A stretch of 64,000 bases of DNA from Xanthoparmelia taractica (Eukaryota; Ascomycota; Lecanoromycetes; Lecanorales; Parmeliaceae). The notes below the pieces were generated by a model that was not told where the DNA came from, searched no databases, and saw only the letters and a program-made list of their open reading frames with translations. Both the position numbers and the translations under genes were made by a program. Positions within the stretch are counted from its first letter, which is position 1; each line of letters begins with the position of its first letter. The stretch is from NCBI GenBank assembly GCA_033085395.1, contig JANQBS010000019.1, forward strand, positions 62,001 through 126,000. The letters run 5' to 3'. Shown piece by piece: positions 44,626-56,200 of the stretch.

Positions 44626-47133
44626 ATGTTGAGCTTACGAATAGCTCGACCATATCATGCACAGTGGAGATTTAGCCGCGCATGGTACATCCGTCAGCCA
44701 CACCCACCCTTTCGCCGACCTTTCACTGCCTCGCGTCCTCTGCTTGATGATTCAAATTCGGACAAGCCCAAAGTAAGATGGTACGAGCAACTACTACCCT
44801 GGTCGTCCAAGAGACGGCGGGTAGACCCCAACAACCAAGATGCGGACGAGAACGACGAAGTAAAAGGGCTCAGGCGTCAGATCACGCAGCTGGAAGATGA
44901 GTTGCAGGAAATGGAGGCCCCGGCGGGGAAGACATTGATTGAGCCATTAATCGCGACGCTCTCACCAGAAGACCAGCGAAAGGTCAGAGCTGCAATAATG
45001 CAGGAGGAGCTGGAAGAAAAGCGAAAAGACCTAGAGGTTGCAGAGGTGAAACGCAAGCTCGCCGAGCTTGTTCCGAAGAAGAGTGAACTAGAGATACGTT
45101 GGCAAATGCCGCCAGAACAAGGTGTATACCTCCGAAGTTTGAATAAGAATATACAGCAAGCAGCTGGCAACCTCGAGAACCAAGACCTCCGAAAAAAGCT
45201 GTGGAAATCGTACGCTCGCTGCAAAGCAATCCTCCCTCCATTCCTACATCTCATACCGGAAAAAGCATGGACTGTTTTATGGGCAAGCCACCATACGATG
45301 CCGACGGATCATCCACAATGGGGTTCGCATTTAGTGACTCTGTCGGAGGACATGCTTTCTGTAGGGAAAGAGCTGAACATCTACCAAAGGATCTTATATA
45401 TCGAGGGTTTGCGGCTTGAAGGGAGTCAGGATGAGGCCATCAGCCAATGGCAAAAGCTCAAGGGTGACCTCGGAGACGACAAGCAAGCAATCGAAGAATA
45501 CGAACTGCTCGGAGTCCGCATGTTTGCGTCCAATGGAGATCCGGAAAGGGCCGAAAAGATCGCACTGAACTACTTGAGACCCGAAAAGTCGGAAGACTCT
45601 CGGATCCTCATCCCCATACTTAGCGCGTGGGCCCAGCGTGGCGATGCTATCGGCAGGAAGCATGCTTGGGCCTTGTATCTTCGCTTCAAAGCACAAGTAG
45701 GTGACAATATGACGATGGAGGATTATGACAACATCACCATGAGTCTCTTGCACGCCGGAAGAGCAGACCTTGCTCTGGCCGTTTTCAAAGATCTGATGCT
45801 CACGGGGGAGCGGACCGATCAGGGGTCCATAGAGCTTTACAGAAAGGCTGCCGGCCTTATTGGCAAATCACAGTCGAGTGCTATAACCCCAGAAGACCTA
45901 AACAAAATCTCCCTGACAGGGCTTATTGCCTTACCAAAGAGGTTCCAAAACAAGTTTTTCTTCGCAAGCTGGTTGAAGAAATTGCTTGGTATGGGCGAGG
46001 TTAATGCAGCCGCCATGGTGATTGAATTGATGTACGAGCGCGGCGTCAGACCAGATTCCAAACACCTGAATGGCATCATCGGTGCTTGGTTGCGAAGTGG
46101 GAGTGATAGAGACAGAGAGACGGCGGAGAAGATGGCTTGGGCCATGATACATGAGAGACTCGATCTCGTCAACAGACGTGGACATGGCGATACCCTCAAC
46201 GATTCAGGTATGCCCAGCGCTAAGGGTATCGCAATACCTCCACACCTCAGACGTACCGTCTCACCTGGAAACATTGAAACGTTCTCTCTGCTTCTCCAAC
46301 ACTACGGGCGAAGAGGTCAGGATGAAAATGTAAAGCTGATACAAAGATGCCTGGCAATGGCTGAAATACCGCCCAACTCCTATTTCATCAACCATCTACT
46401 TTACGTTGATCTACGCAAAGGGCAGCACGTATCGGCGTGGCAAAGGTACCAGTGCATGTTCCGCAAAACCCGACCAGATCTAGAAACATTCGCTTGCCTT
46501 TGGGACTGCGAGAAGGCGCATCTCGACAGCCTCCTGATACGCGGCAAGGATCCATTCCCGGGACCCCGGGAGTTGATGTTCCAGATGATGAATTGGTATT
46601 CATCACTACAGCGCGGAGAATGTAAATTGGTCCAAGAGGACTTCAGCAAAGAGCTGCACCACCAGATCATCCGCTGCTTCGCCCAAGCTTCCGACCTGGA
46701 GGGAACCATAGCGGCGCTTTACGCTATGAAGGAGTCCTTCGGAATATATCCCGACGCGGAGACGGTTCGGACGGTCAGTCTCCAAGTGGGCCGCATGGGC
46801 ATCGGTGAAGTCAAGAAGACAAAGGTCGGGCACAGACGAAAAGGAAACCCGCACCGAAGAGCGAATGCCGACAGGATCGCTCAAGCCTTTGCGATCCTAG
46901 CCGAGCAGCGGGAAAAGTATTTGGCAGAGGCCGGATTGAACGATTTGCAGCAGTGTGATGCGGATGTGCAAAAGGAAGAGGGGCTGTTCATATTAGCCGA
47001 GTTCCTGCGCGCGGTTTTGCGGAGGACGAGTGTGGATGAGGATGCCGTGGAGGCGAATATTGAGAAGGCGGCGTGGGATATGGGCGTTAGCGGTGTACCG
47101 ATGGACGACCCCCTCCCTTCGTACAATGTATAA
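44626..47133 (+). CDS. Mitochondrial pentatricopeptide/helical-repeat protein
   Basis: An intronless 835-residue protein. The start at 44626 gives MLSLRIARPYHAQWRFSRAW, a textbook mitochondrial targeting sequence with RPFTASRPLL shortly after (possible cleavage region). A coiled coil occupies about residues 75-155. The remainder is all-helical with weak PPR-like units (e.g. EVNAAAMVIELMYERGVRPD and LALAVFKDLMLTGERTD). Fungal proteins of this type bind specific mitochondrial mRNAs and control stability or translation, for example of ATP synthase or cytochrome b messages. The target cannot be read here. The gene follows MSS116 on the same strand by about 510 bp. Confidence 0.75.
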   Translation: MLSLRIARPYHAQWRFSRAWYIRQPHPPFRRPFTASRPLLDDSNSDKPKVRWYEQLLPWSSKRRRVDPNNQDADENDEVKGLRRQITQLEDELQEMEAPAGKTLIEPLIATLSPEDQRKVRAAIMQEELEEKRKDLEVAEVKRKLAELVPKKSELEIRWQMPPEQGVYLRSLNKNIQQAAGNLENQDLRKKLWKSYARCKAILPPFLHLIPEKAWTVLWASHHTMPTDHPQWGSHLVTLSEDMLSVGKELNIYQRILYIEGLRLEGSQDEAISQWQKLKGDLGDDKQAIEEYELLGVRMFASNGDPERAEKIALNYLRPEKSEDSRILIPILSAWAQRGDAIGRKHAWALYLRFKAQVGDNMTMEDYDNITMSLLHAGRADLALAVFKDLMLTGERTDQGSIELYRKAAGLIGKSQSSAITPEDLNKISLTGLIALPKRFQNKFFFASWLKKLLGMGEVNAAAMVIELMYERGVRPDSKHLNGIIGAWLRSGSDRDRETAEKMAWAMIHERLDLVNRRGHGDTLNDSGMPSAKGIAIPPHLRRTVSPGNIETFSLLLQHYGRRGQDENVKLIQRCLAMAEIPPNSYFINHLLYVDLRKGQHVSAWQRYQCMFRKTRPDLETFACLWDCEKAHLDSLLIRGKDPFPGPRELMFQMMNWYSSLQRGECKLVQEDFSKELHHQIIRCFAQASDLEGTIAALYAMKESFGIYPDAETVRTVSLQVGRMGIGEVKKTKVGHRRKGNPHRRANADRIAQAFAILAEQREKYLAEAGLNDLQQCDADVQKEEGLFILAEFLRAVLRRTSVDEDAVEANIEKAAWDMGVSGVPMDDPLPSYNV

Positions 47134-47280
47134 AAAGCGGATTTTTCAAGGAGTCGAGCACGGGAATGAGTATCGTAGGTTTGGACCTCACTTGTAAATA
47201 CCATGTATTATATCAAGCAATACCGACTATGCTGTCCAGCTTACTGCATCTACCTTGAAGGTCCCAGACCCTCATCGCTC

Positions 47281-47310
47281 ACTCTCACTCTCATTCTCAT
47301 TCTCATTCAT
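47281..47310 (+). repeat. Imperfect CTCATT/CTCACT microsatellite
   Basis: About five 6-nt pyrimidine-rich units in tandem, just upstream of the TATA-like box. Confidence 0.75.
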
Positions 47311-47330
47311 TTCGAAAAGAGCCTCGTAGA

Positions 47331-47338
47331 TATAAAAG
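47331..47338 (+). promoter_or_regulatory. Orphan TATA-like box
   Basis: TATAAAAG lies 73 bp before an ATG with an adenine at -3 (47411). The spacing suits transcription initiation, but no gene of convincing length follows. Confidence 0.3.
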
Positions 47339-48282
47339 GACCGGAGCACTCCCACCATAGTACTTGCATTGCTACTAGACTATATTCGTTGGACAAAACG
47401 CTTTTACAACATGGCTGAACAACATTTTGTCCCTCTTGGAGACTTCCCAACGACAGGGATCCACCAATAACAGAAGTGGTGCGGAGGAGAGACCTCTCAC
47501 CCGTAACACCTCGGCGGTCAGCGATCCACCTATGTATTCCGTACCAGCCATTAGCATGAGTACTATTGCTCTGACGTCGTCAGAGATGCGTTGCAAACTT
47601 GGCGAAGGAATGCCTGTTCCGATCCCTAAGTCCGAGACCTTTCATCCTCCCATCAAAGTCTGCTGGTTCTGGCTCGCGATACCTGCCGAAGTTGCAGTGA
47701 AGTGCTCCAATAGCATGACTGTCTACTGGCGGGTTCAAATGCCCAATTCTCTAATTTGGTGTTGGAATCGGCAAGAAATGAAAGCGGAGGATGAGGCGTG
47801 AAGGTACATCCACTCAGACGGCTTGCTTCCTGCCCTTGGTCTGACTGCTGTACAGGCCGCAAACAGATTCTGGACGCTCGAACTGGTACTCTCATTAGCT
47901 AGCAGACTGTCATGCCGGTTGACATGGCTTTGATTCCCATCAAGAAGGTAATCGACATATCGCGGTTATGAGCAATGTTTGGATAGGTATTGAAAGGTAT
48001 CGTAGAATCAGGACTCTATCCAGACAAGCTGAGCCCCGGAGCCACTATCTACATCCTTTCGCGTGCTGAGTTTGGGTGGGCGCGAGAGCTTCAGAGGGAT
48101 GGAGGGTCCGAGCAGGCGCAAGGAGGTCGGTGTTTGAGATCATAGTTCCCAACCGACATGCAGTATCTGTAGTCATTTCAACTCTCCAATGGAGAGGCAG
48201 TCATTCAGCGATTCTAGAAAATGTGCTTCGAGGGTAAAGATAGGGTATGCAACGGTGTGGTTGATGGGCACAGTGGCCTTGC

Positions 48283-50893
48283 CTAGTTCTGAACCTCAAG
48301 TCTCTTCGCTTTTTCGGTTTCGTAAGGAGGTAGCCCTACGAATGAGTTTATCCAGTTGAGAACCTCAAGATGCCACTGTATACTGTTTTCCTCTTTGAGG
48401 ACCCAATGGTTTCTGCGCAACCGTTAGCAGCCACTCAAACGTATAGAAGCTAGTGCAATCATTACTCGTCAGGAAAGGTCAGAAATTTGCTCTCAATACC
48501 CTTTTCTTGTAACACATCAAACATTGCTAAGCCTTCGCTTATTGGAAGTCGGTAATCCAGCTCACTGTGGATGACTAGCATCGGCGTCGACCAATTCGCA
48601 GTGAAACGGACCGGGCTCCATTTCTCCCACGAGTCTCGATGTTCAGTGAAATACGGCCCACCAAAGTCGTGATGGAGGAAATATTGTTCGTCTGAGGCTA
48701 ATTGAGTTGTCATGCTTAAAACGCCGTCGTGGCAGACGAGCGCTTTTAGAGATTGGTATCAGCAAACGTAAAGCACTATACCTATCTTGCTGATACACTA
48801 GCTCAGAAATTTGACTTACCCTTGAATTCTTTCCCCAAAGAATGGCCTTGCATCCAGTTCATCATGTAGCCTCCATAGCTTGCTCCCAGCGCGACAGCAC
48901 GGTCCGTGTCGACATAGTCCATGCTTTCTTTGATGTACGCAAACCCGTTGACTAGATCTTGATACGGAAGGCCACCCCAGGACTCTTTGATCGCATCGGT
49001 GAAAGATTGGCCGTAGCCTGTGCTGCCTGTGGGATTTGGGGCTACTACGACATCTGTATTAGATTTCGGAGTTAGTATTGCCTTTTAGTAAGTATATGTC
49101 TACAAAGCAAATACTTTCTAGACATGTTTCAAGACGCAAAGTTCGAGAGCATGTTGTCACTGGATATACGTACAGCCCTGTTCTGCGAATACGGCTGGGT
49201 TCCAACGTGTACTCCACTGATCATTCCAAGCACCTACACACCATTTGACGTTAGCATTTCCCCTACAGCGTCGAGAAGGTTCGCAACAATACCAAATGGT
49301 CAACAGAATCTTACCTTGAGGGCCACCATGAATCAAATAGGCTAGGGGATATCTCTGATCCGAGCTGAAGTTTGAGGGCTTCACTACCCAAGCATGGACT
49401 TTATCATTAGAGCCTTGGAACCAAATGTCGGAAACCTGGTCCTGCGAAAGGCCAAAGAAAGAGCCATTGCGAGAATTGGAAGATATGACCTTTGCTTCTG
49501 CCGAGCCTGTAGGGTCCAGAATTGAGTAGATGCTGTTATCTACCAGGTTTGAGCCCGAAAGAAAAAGGTGGGATGAGTCGCTTCCGAGAGACCGGACGTC
49601 ATCAACGTATCCGGCCTGAGGCGTCAAAGGCGATGGCAGGTCGGAGATGCTCTGCTCGTCGACCGGGACATCGAGCTTGAACACTCGAGACGTTCCTGTG
49701 TCCTCTGCAACCAAGAGCAAGGTGTTGCCATCGCTGCTCCAGCCAACGGAGCCAGGACTCTTATCCCAAAGCCCCTTGCCATCGTTTGATTCGAAAAGCT
49801 CAGCAGTCGTAGATAGTGTGGTGAGATCAGACAGGAGGAGTCTATTCTTGTCAGATTCATACCCATTCTCTCTCATCTGCAAGAATGCAGCGCTATTGCC
49901 GTCTGGCGACAGCGCTGGAGAAGAGCTGGCGCCTTCAATGCCTTCCTTTCCATACTTTTTCAGAGCCAAATACATTGGTTCTTCCGCAGAGGTGTCAATG
50001 GGGACAAAATAGAAGTTACATTTCGTGTTCGTGGCAGGATTCAATTCAGGATCCTTTGCCACAAAGCCGATGCCACTAACACTGATATCGAAATGATCCT
50101 TACCCCCAAAAGGTGGTATTGGGCTCTCCAAACCTGATCCTTTTAAGATGTTTGTAAGCCTCCCTAGGCTGTATCTTCCCAGATGCTCTGTAACGTGCGG
50201 TTTCTGTCTCTGAAGAATTCCATGCCATAAAGCATTCCTTTGCGGCGTCACATAACGGTCCCAATGACGCACCATCAGAGACTCGTATAATCTCCCAGTT
50301 GAGTACTTCTTCGACTCGTCTTCTTCATTATACAAGGAGCCATCTCTCTTCGCTTTGGCCGAAACCACTATGGAAACCCGGTCTGTGTCCAAGGTTTTGA
50401 GCTTGACATCGGATATTGGTGCCGGCACAACGCCTGCGACATAGCTCTTTCCAACCTCATCCGCACTCCCGACTACCAATTGAGTCTGTCCTTTCTCCCC
50501 TGATTTTAACCATAATAGCTCATTTCCGCCTCCCAGCCAACTTGGCTCACTCGTTCCCTCGTCATTAGTAATGAGTGATTGAATCCCACTGCTGATGTCC
50601 AACACCTTGATCTCCGAGGTCTTTTTGTGTGAGTCAAACGAATAGGTGGAGACAGTAAATACAGCCAGAGTGCCAGCACTGTTTGGAGATGCTGGGCTTC
50701 GTCTGGGCGCTGAGAGCAATACTTCTGGTGTGAACTTCTCTGCCATTGTCATCTCGGACACTGCGCCGAGATGGGTTTCAGTTCCTGGATACCAAAGCAA
50801 TAGTGGGCCTTGGGGTAGAATGGCATAGTAAAGAAAGGTCGCCAGACACGCAACAGACAATATGGAAAGGGTAACGGTCCGTCCAGGTGTCAT
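48283..50893 (-). CDS. Dipeptidyl-peptidase V-like serine peptidase (family S9), membrane-anchored or secreted
   Basis: Five exons, 50893-49315, 49233-49174, 49053-48820, 48742-48466 and 48412-48283, give 759 residues with consistent phases. A hydrophobic N-terminal segment (TVTLSILSVACLATFLYYAI, about residues 7-26) is a signal peptide or type II anchor. A beta-propeller-like region follows. The alpha/beta-hydrolase domain shows YLIHGGPQG, APNPTGSTGYGQSF, the nucleophile elbow LGASYGGYMMNW, the Asp in IHSELDYRLPISEG, and the His in NHWVLKEENS on the last exon. It is a prolyl-oligopeptidase-family exo- or acyl-peptidase like fungal DppV. Stopping at the in-frame TAA near 48462 would lose the catalytic His, so the last exon is required. 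Confidence 0.9.
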
Positions 50894-51497
50894 GGCGATT
50901 GATTGTAGTGATAACGTGCTTTAATTCTGTTACCCTGAGTAGCAGCTGCCTGCAGCTCCTAGCTCTTGAGTGGATGATGGTGGTCAAGTATTGTACCTCT
51001 CGTGATGCTGTAAATCGAACTTGTGACTGGGGGTAGTGTTGGACAAAGTGTACCTCACCCAGCCCTAGCTTAACCCCAATCTAGCCCACTTCAGCAAATT
51101 AGGGCTCAGGGTAGGGCTAAGTGTCCCGAGGTCCAGCCTTGGCGTGGAAAACCGTCTGATCATTTCCAGAGCGCCTACACGATACTCCTTCATGTTATAC
51201 CTGGGAGCCATCCAGACCCTACGAATCCCAATCCATCAGCTGAAGGATAAATGTGAATGTTGTGTCCGTCTCAACAATTACATCCAATGACTGCTAAACT
51301 AATGTGAGGGCTCAGCTCTCTGTAAAATACAATTAAACACCAATCATTCCACCCTGCATGCCATTCCGATTCAAAAAGTTCCCAGCGTCCTACAAGCCGC
51401 AGATGCAGAGGCATTCACCTCACAATAAACTTCTCTCACCGACCCAAGGTCTTCAAGTGTTGCACCAAACCGTTTCCCTTGCACCAACAAACAATTA
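50894..51497. other. Spacer upstream of the S9 peptidase gene
   Basis: About 600 bp between two minus-strand genes: the promoter of the peptidase gene and the 3' flank of the 192-aa gene. An imperfect inverted repeat around AGCCCTAGCTTA and TAGGGCTAAG lies at about 51058-51122. Confidence 0.45.
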
Positions 51498-52076
51498 TCA
51501 CCAGTACCCTTTCGACCGCCAGCTTTCCATCTCACGATCCCTGTGCTCCTTCCTTGCCATTTCCCTTGCAATATACTCTTCCATCTCTCTCCTCATCTCA
51601 CCTTCTCCTTGACTCGATTCGCAGTTCCGCAGACCTAGGAATCTCCCAAAGCGCCTTCGCTTATCCTCCACGCTCGCTACTCTCTTGTCTTCCTCCTGCT
51701 CCGCCAACTGCATGATCCTCCTGACATCTTCCATCTCGTCAATCTCTCCTTCCTCCAACTCCTGATTGGTTGGCGCCCACCATCTGGCGACGACAGGCAT
51801 GGGATACCCGAGGCTGTATTGACCGGGCGTGCGCTGGTGATAGAAATGGGCAAGGGAGTCGAGCTGCTCTTCGGATAAGAGATGATAGTGGAGTATCGTT
51901 CGGGGAAAGTCTGGGTGTGGGAGGCCTGTCTCTATGCTGAGGAGAGGGCAGAGCTGGTGCAGAAGATGGGCGAAGCGCCGCTTGTGTAGGGGAGTCTTGG
52001 GTTCGCGAGGCTGGCTGGTTGCGTCGCCGGAAAGGCTAGACGTTGATGGCGTAGGTGGGGCACGGCTTGAGTCCAT
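51498..52076 (-). CDS. Conserved-looking small protein, unknown function
   Basis: A single-exon frame of 192 residues from ATG 52076. After an S/T/P-rich start, an ordered core reads KRRFAHLLHQLCPLLSIETG, then LSEEQLDSLAHFYHQ and YPMPVVARWWAPTNQE. The protein ends in a charged helical tail (EEYIAREMARKEHRDREME). No known catalytic motif is present. The compact, W/H/P-containing core suggests a real fold. I do not recognise the family. Confidence 0.6.
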   Translation of the reverse strand: MDSSRAPPTPSTSSLSGDATSQPREPKTPLHKRRFAHLLHQLCPLLSIETGLPHPDFPRTILHYHLLSEEQLDSLAHFYHQRTPGQYSLGYPMPVVARWWAPTNQELEEGEIDEMEDVRRIMQLAEQEEDKRVASVEDKRRRFGRFLGLRNCESSQGEGEMRREMEEYIAREMARKEHRDREMESWRSKGYW

Positions 52077-53253
52077 CGTGGCCAAAGTAGCTGAATGGAG
52101 GAAATCCGATTTTCAAGAATCGTCGTGGAGATTGCAAATGTGAAGGTCGGTTCTGTGGGGAACGCAATACCTGATTGCTTCTCAGGCTCAGCAATTGTGA
52201 GTATTCTATGCAGAAAAAGCTAGTATTCTCCGATTCGAATAAGACAAGTGGAGGACTGAGTCCATATAGCGAAAGGAGTTCCGTTATTGCTATTTCTGTT
52301 GAAAGAAGAATCTAGCGACGCTCTGGCCGTTCGTCTTTGTTCTTTGTCTCACCCAACAATAGTCCAATTTCCACCACCATCACAACATCACAAAGCGCCA
52401 TTGGCTAAATCTATCTTCGCCGCTATCTCAGCACGGGAGGCTATCAGAGAGAGAGCAAAATGAGGTTTGGGAATCTGATCAAATATGACTCGAGTTGCGG
52501 CAAGCATGCTACTTTTTAGCACAACGATATCACGAGTGATTCGAAAACACAGTCACAAGCACATGCGGAGTTTCGATCAGAATAATCGAGACCAGTCCAC
52601 GCTCCTGCCATAATTAAACCATGACCTCAACCTCACCCTCCAACCACCAAAGTCCGTTCACTGGCGGCTCCCCATTGGCCTATCCACCCACCTCCCTCCA
52701 TACCTAACCCAATCTCAGCCTCCGCAATAATAATACGCGCTTTTTCTTACGGGCCATTGTCCTCGTGAGCACGGAGTTCCGGTCTCGCCGTGTGGCTTGC
52801 TTGAAAGCACTACAAAGGATCCCGAAGAGGCTTTGTTGCTAGGCGACGACGCCGCGCGTTGGCTTTCTTTATATGAAAAACAATGGGAGTCTATAGAATA
52901 CCTTTTCAGCAGCGGACGGAATTGGAAGCGAATGAAGAGTGATTGGAATTGGGTTGCATTTGGGGATCCGTGAGGGAGAGATATAGATTTAAGTAAAGAT
53001 AAAAGATAGCCTATGCAGCTGCCAGGGACTACTGAAACTAATGTACGACAGGCAGGCTGTATTCAGAGCTGACGGACTTGTCTGGCTGAAGCAGGTAGCT
53101 TCGGTTACTGTTGAGAGTTACCTTAGTCACATCAATTCAAAGGAGCTTCAATTGCCACTACTACCAATCAAGAGTAAACTGTAGGGTATCATTTTGTGAA
53201 TTATGCTCTAGATACAAACACCTCCTCTCCAGACTGACTCAGCAACGTCTATC
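52077..53253. other. Intergenic region, nothing recognised
   Basis: About 1.2 kb between the 192-aa gene (its promoter side) and the 3' end of BRR2. Only short uncharacteristic frames are present. Confidence 0.5.
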
Positions 53254-56200
53254 TTATTCCTCTTCCTCTTCCTCTCCATCATCTTCCTCCATTCCCTCCG
53301 CCGCAGTGATTTTGAAGGATGGATCTTGATCCACACCCACGTAGCTGTCACTCATCAAGTAGAGCGTCAACTCCTGCTCTCCCACCCTCGTAGGAATAAA
53401 CTCCAACTTCGTCTCCAGCTTCTTCCCAATCGTTACCCTCTTGATCGCGAGCAGATTTTTCGAGCTCTCGTCCCCAACCACCAACCACCAATTTTCCATC
53501 TTTTTCTGCGGGTAGAACGGCGCGTGCACTGTCGTATCCGGTTCCTCATCCTCATCCACGTCTCTTGTTATCACGACTTTGAGATGCGCAGCAGAGTTGG
53601 TAGCAATGTTTTCTAGGTCCTCGACATCGAATTCAATCTCCACGTTCGGATACTTGGTATTCGTGAACGCGGCGGCTTGAGCAAGTTGCTTGTTATCCAG
53701 GCCGAGACGCTTGACCATCTTCTCGTAGTCCTTGTTCTCGGATGGGTCCATCAGATCCATAAACTCGAAAATGTCCTTGGCGCCGGAGTCATTGGCCGCT
53801 TTGATCACTTCGGGTGTGAAGTGCGGAATCTGCTTCAATGGGCTGTCCCGATCCCACATGGCTTGCACTACCATCTGTGACATTTCCATAGCACTCATGG
53901 CATTGAGATGGCCTTCTGACGAGAGGACGTCCACGCAGCCACTGAGGAGGTTCAGTACTTTGTTTAGGATAATCTCTTGGTCTTTTGCGAGATCTACCGG
54001 CAGTTGCATACGGGAGAAATGGGCTTGGAGCAGGACGAATGCTTTGAAGTGGGGAGATTCATATGCAGGCTGAGCCATCTTGACTGGGACGCGATCGTAA
54101 ATACGACGCAAAATGTGATCCTCGTGCCGTCGTATCTGAATTGATTCGAACTCTGTAGCGGATGTGACTATCTCCAGGATGCCCTTGAGCTTAGTACGGC
54201 CTGTCAGTGAGAGTAAGAACGTTTGCATGGTAATGAACGAGATATTGTAGTAGGCGGCGATCATGGCCGCGTTGAGCGGGTTAACAGTGTCATCTTCCTC
54301 ATCCAGCTCTATGATCTTGGCTTCCGACAAGTCCTTAAGCGTATTCTCGACCAGCTCTGACAGATGTGTACTAAGACCCTCGTGCGAAGTGTCTGTCAGT
54401 CCGTAGTAGCTTGGGTTTGCCAGTAGTCGGCGGTAGAAGTAAGTGTACGTAGCCCAGTCGACAGCGTCTTGCGTAGATGCGATGATCTTGGTACTAATCT
54501 CTGAGACAAAGGCATCGTGCATGTAGACTTGGAGATGGCTCTCAATTGGAAGAGCCTCGTTCAGGAACTTTTTATAGTACTCACGCTTGGTGGCGGGTAC
54601 CATGAGCACACCTCTACTCGACTTATCCTCGAGCGGTCTGCTAGCCTTGCCGAAGATCTGCAAGATCTCGCTGATAGGATAGTCAATGTACCGATGTTCT
54701 CGGCCCTCGTAGAATTGAGTACCCATCACAATGACAAGGTGAGCAGTGCAATCAATCTCCCAGCATACATCTCGCGAAGCAACCATGATCTGAAGAGCCC
54801 CAATCGAGTAGAGGTGAGAGACGATGCGCTTGTCGTTCGTACTAAGAGCTTCATGGAAATACCCTATGCCATGTGATATGGAGTCAGCCAGGGCAGTCTC
54901 GTTGATGCGTTGCAAGAGGGGAGCTATCTCATCGATGCCGACGTGCAGAAACCTATCCTCGTCGTCATCAGCTATACAAGCTGCAAGGAGATCGAGAGCC
55001 GTAGCACGGGTTTGCTTGCGACTAGGAACGAAGATCATGGCCGGCTTGTCCGGGGACATCTGGAGGACAGCCGCATAGGTCGGTTTGGCCATTGCAAGCA
55101 TTAATGAGGGGAAGTGAGGTATTGTGAAGGACTGAATATGCAATTCAAGCGGCACTGGCCGTACCTGAGGGCTGAAATTGTAGATGGTATGCTTCGTGGC
55201 TCCAAGCCACTCACCAACATCCCGAGCATTGGAAAGCGATACGCTCAATCCAACCAGGCGCATGTTGTTTTCGGTTTGTAATGCCACGTAGTGCATCCGC
55301 GACACGATAATCTCATAGATGAAGCCACCTTGACCGCCAAGCATGTGGAGCTCGTCTGCGACAAACAGCTGCACGGTCTGCACATTCTTTCGCCGTTGCC
55401 ATTGGCGAGATATCAAATCCCACTGTGTTGGAGTTGCTAGTATCAGGTCGCCCTTTTCCAGAATCTTCAGATCAGCTGTGGTTTCGCCTGTGAGCTTGAC
55501 AATCTGTTTACCACCCGCAACCTTCGCGAGCCTCTCTTGCCAATCTGCAAGCCTTTGGTCGACGAGCTCTTGGAATGGGGCGACGTATACAGCTTGACCC
55601 TTAGTCTGTGATGACCAATGGCGCAGTATCGCAAACTCAGCGCATACGGTCTTGCCAGTACCTGTAGGTGCACCAATGAAGACGTTGTCGTTCGTGGTGA
55701 AAAGTGAGCTGAATACTTGGGTTTGAACTTTATTAAATCTTTCCCATTGAGGGTAGAGTCCCTTGAAGTCGTCCCTTTTCAGGGCGGCGACTGGCAAAGG
55801 CTGTAGATCAAGCAACGGTGTATGCGCAGGGAATTTCTCCGGAAGAACGAGCTTCTCGAAAGACACGGCAATTTTCGTTTCTGATTGCAACCACCGGTCC
55901 GACAGGACTGTGATAAAGTAATTCGGCGGCATTGGCTCTGTAATGGGAACGGTAAATTCCACAAGGTGTTCGTTCATCTCTGATTGCGCGTAGTCCTTCC
56001 GCAGAAGAAATTGGTCATGGAACAGAATGTCCTCGCCATCACAATCTTCAACGAGGATCCAGAAATTCTCTGCTACCCCATGCACAGACTCGTCCCATTC
56101 GAAGTTGGGCGTAATCGTAAGCTCAATTCGGAGCATAGACCTCGTCACAGGCTGGACTTGCGCCTGCACTTCCAACCTTGGAAACTTTTGGACTAGGCTG

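Larger units (their letters stand above)
47134..48282. other. Intergenic region with an orphan promoter-like signal
   Basis: About 1.15 kb with no gene I can support. It holds a (CTCATT/CTCACT)n stretch at 47281-47310, a strong TATA-like box at 47331, and an ATG in good context at 47411 opening only 19 codons. Overlapping frames of about 125 codons at 47427-47801 (+) and 81 codons at 47653-47895 (-) are unrecognised. Confidence 0.45.

Noticed and set aside
47427..47895. Overlapping unrecognised frames on both strands
   Set aside because: Neither has a good start, recognisable family or consistent splice extension; kept only as an orphan-signal finding.
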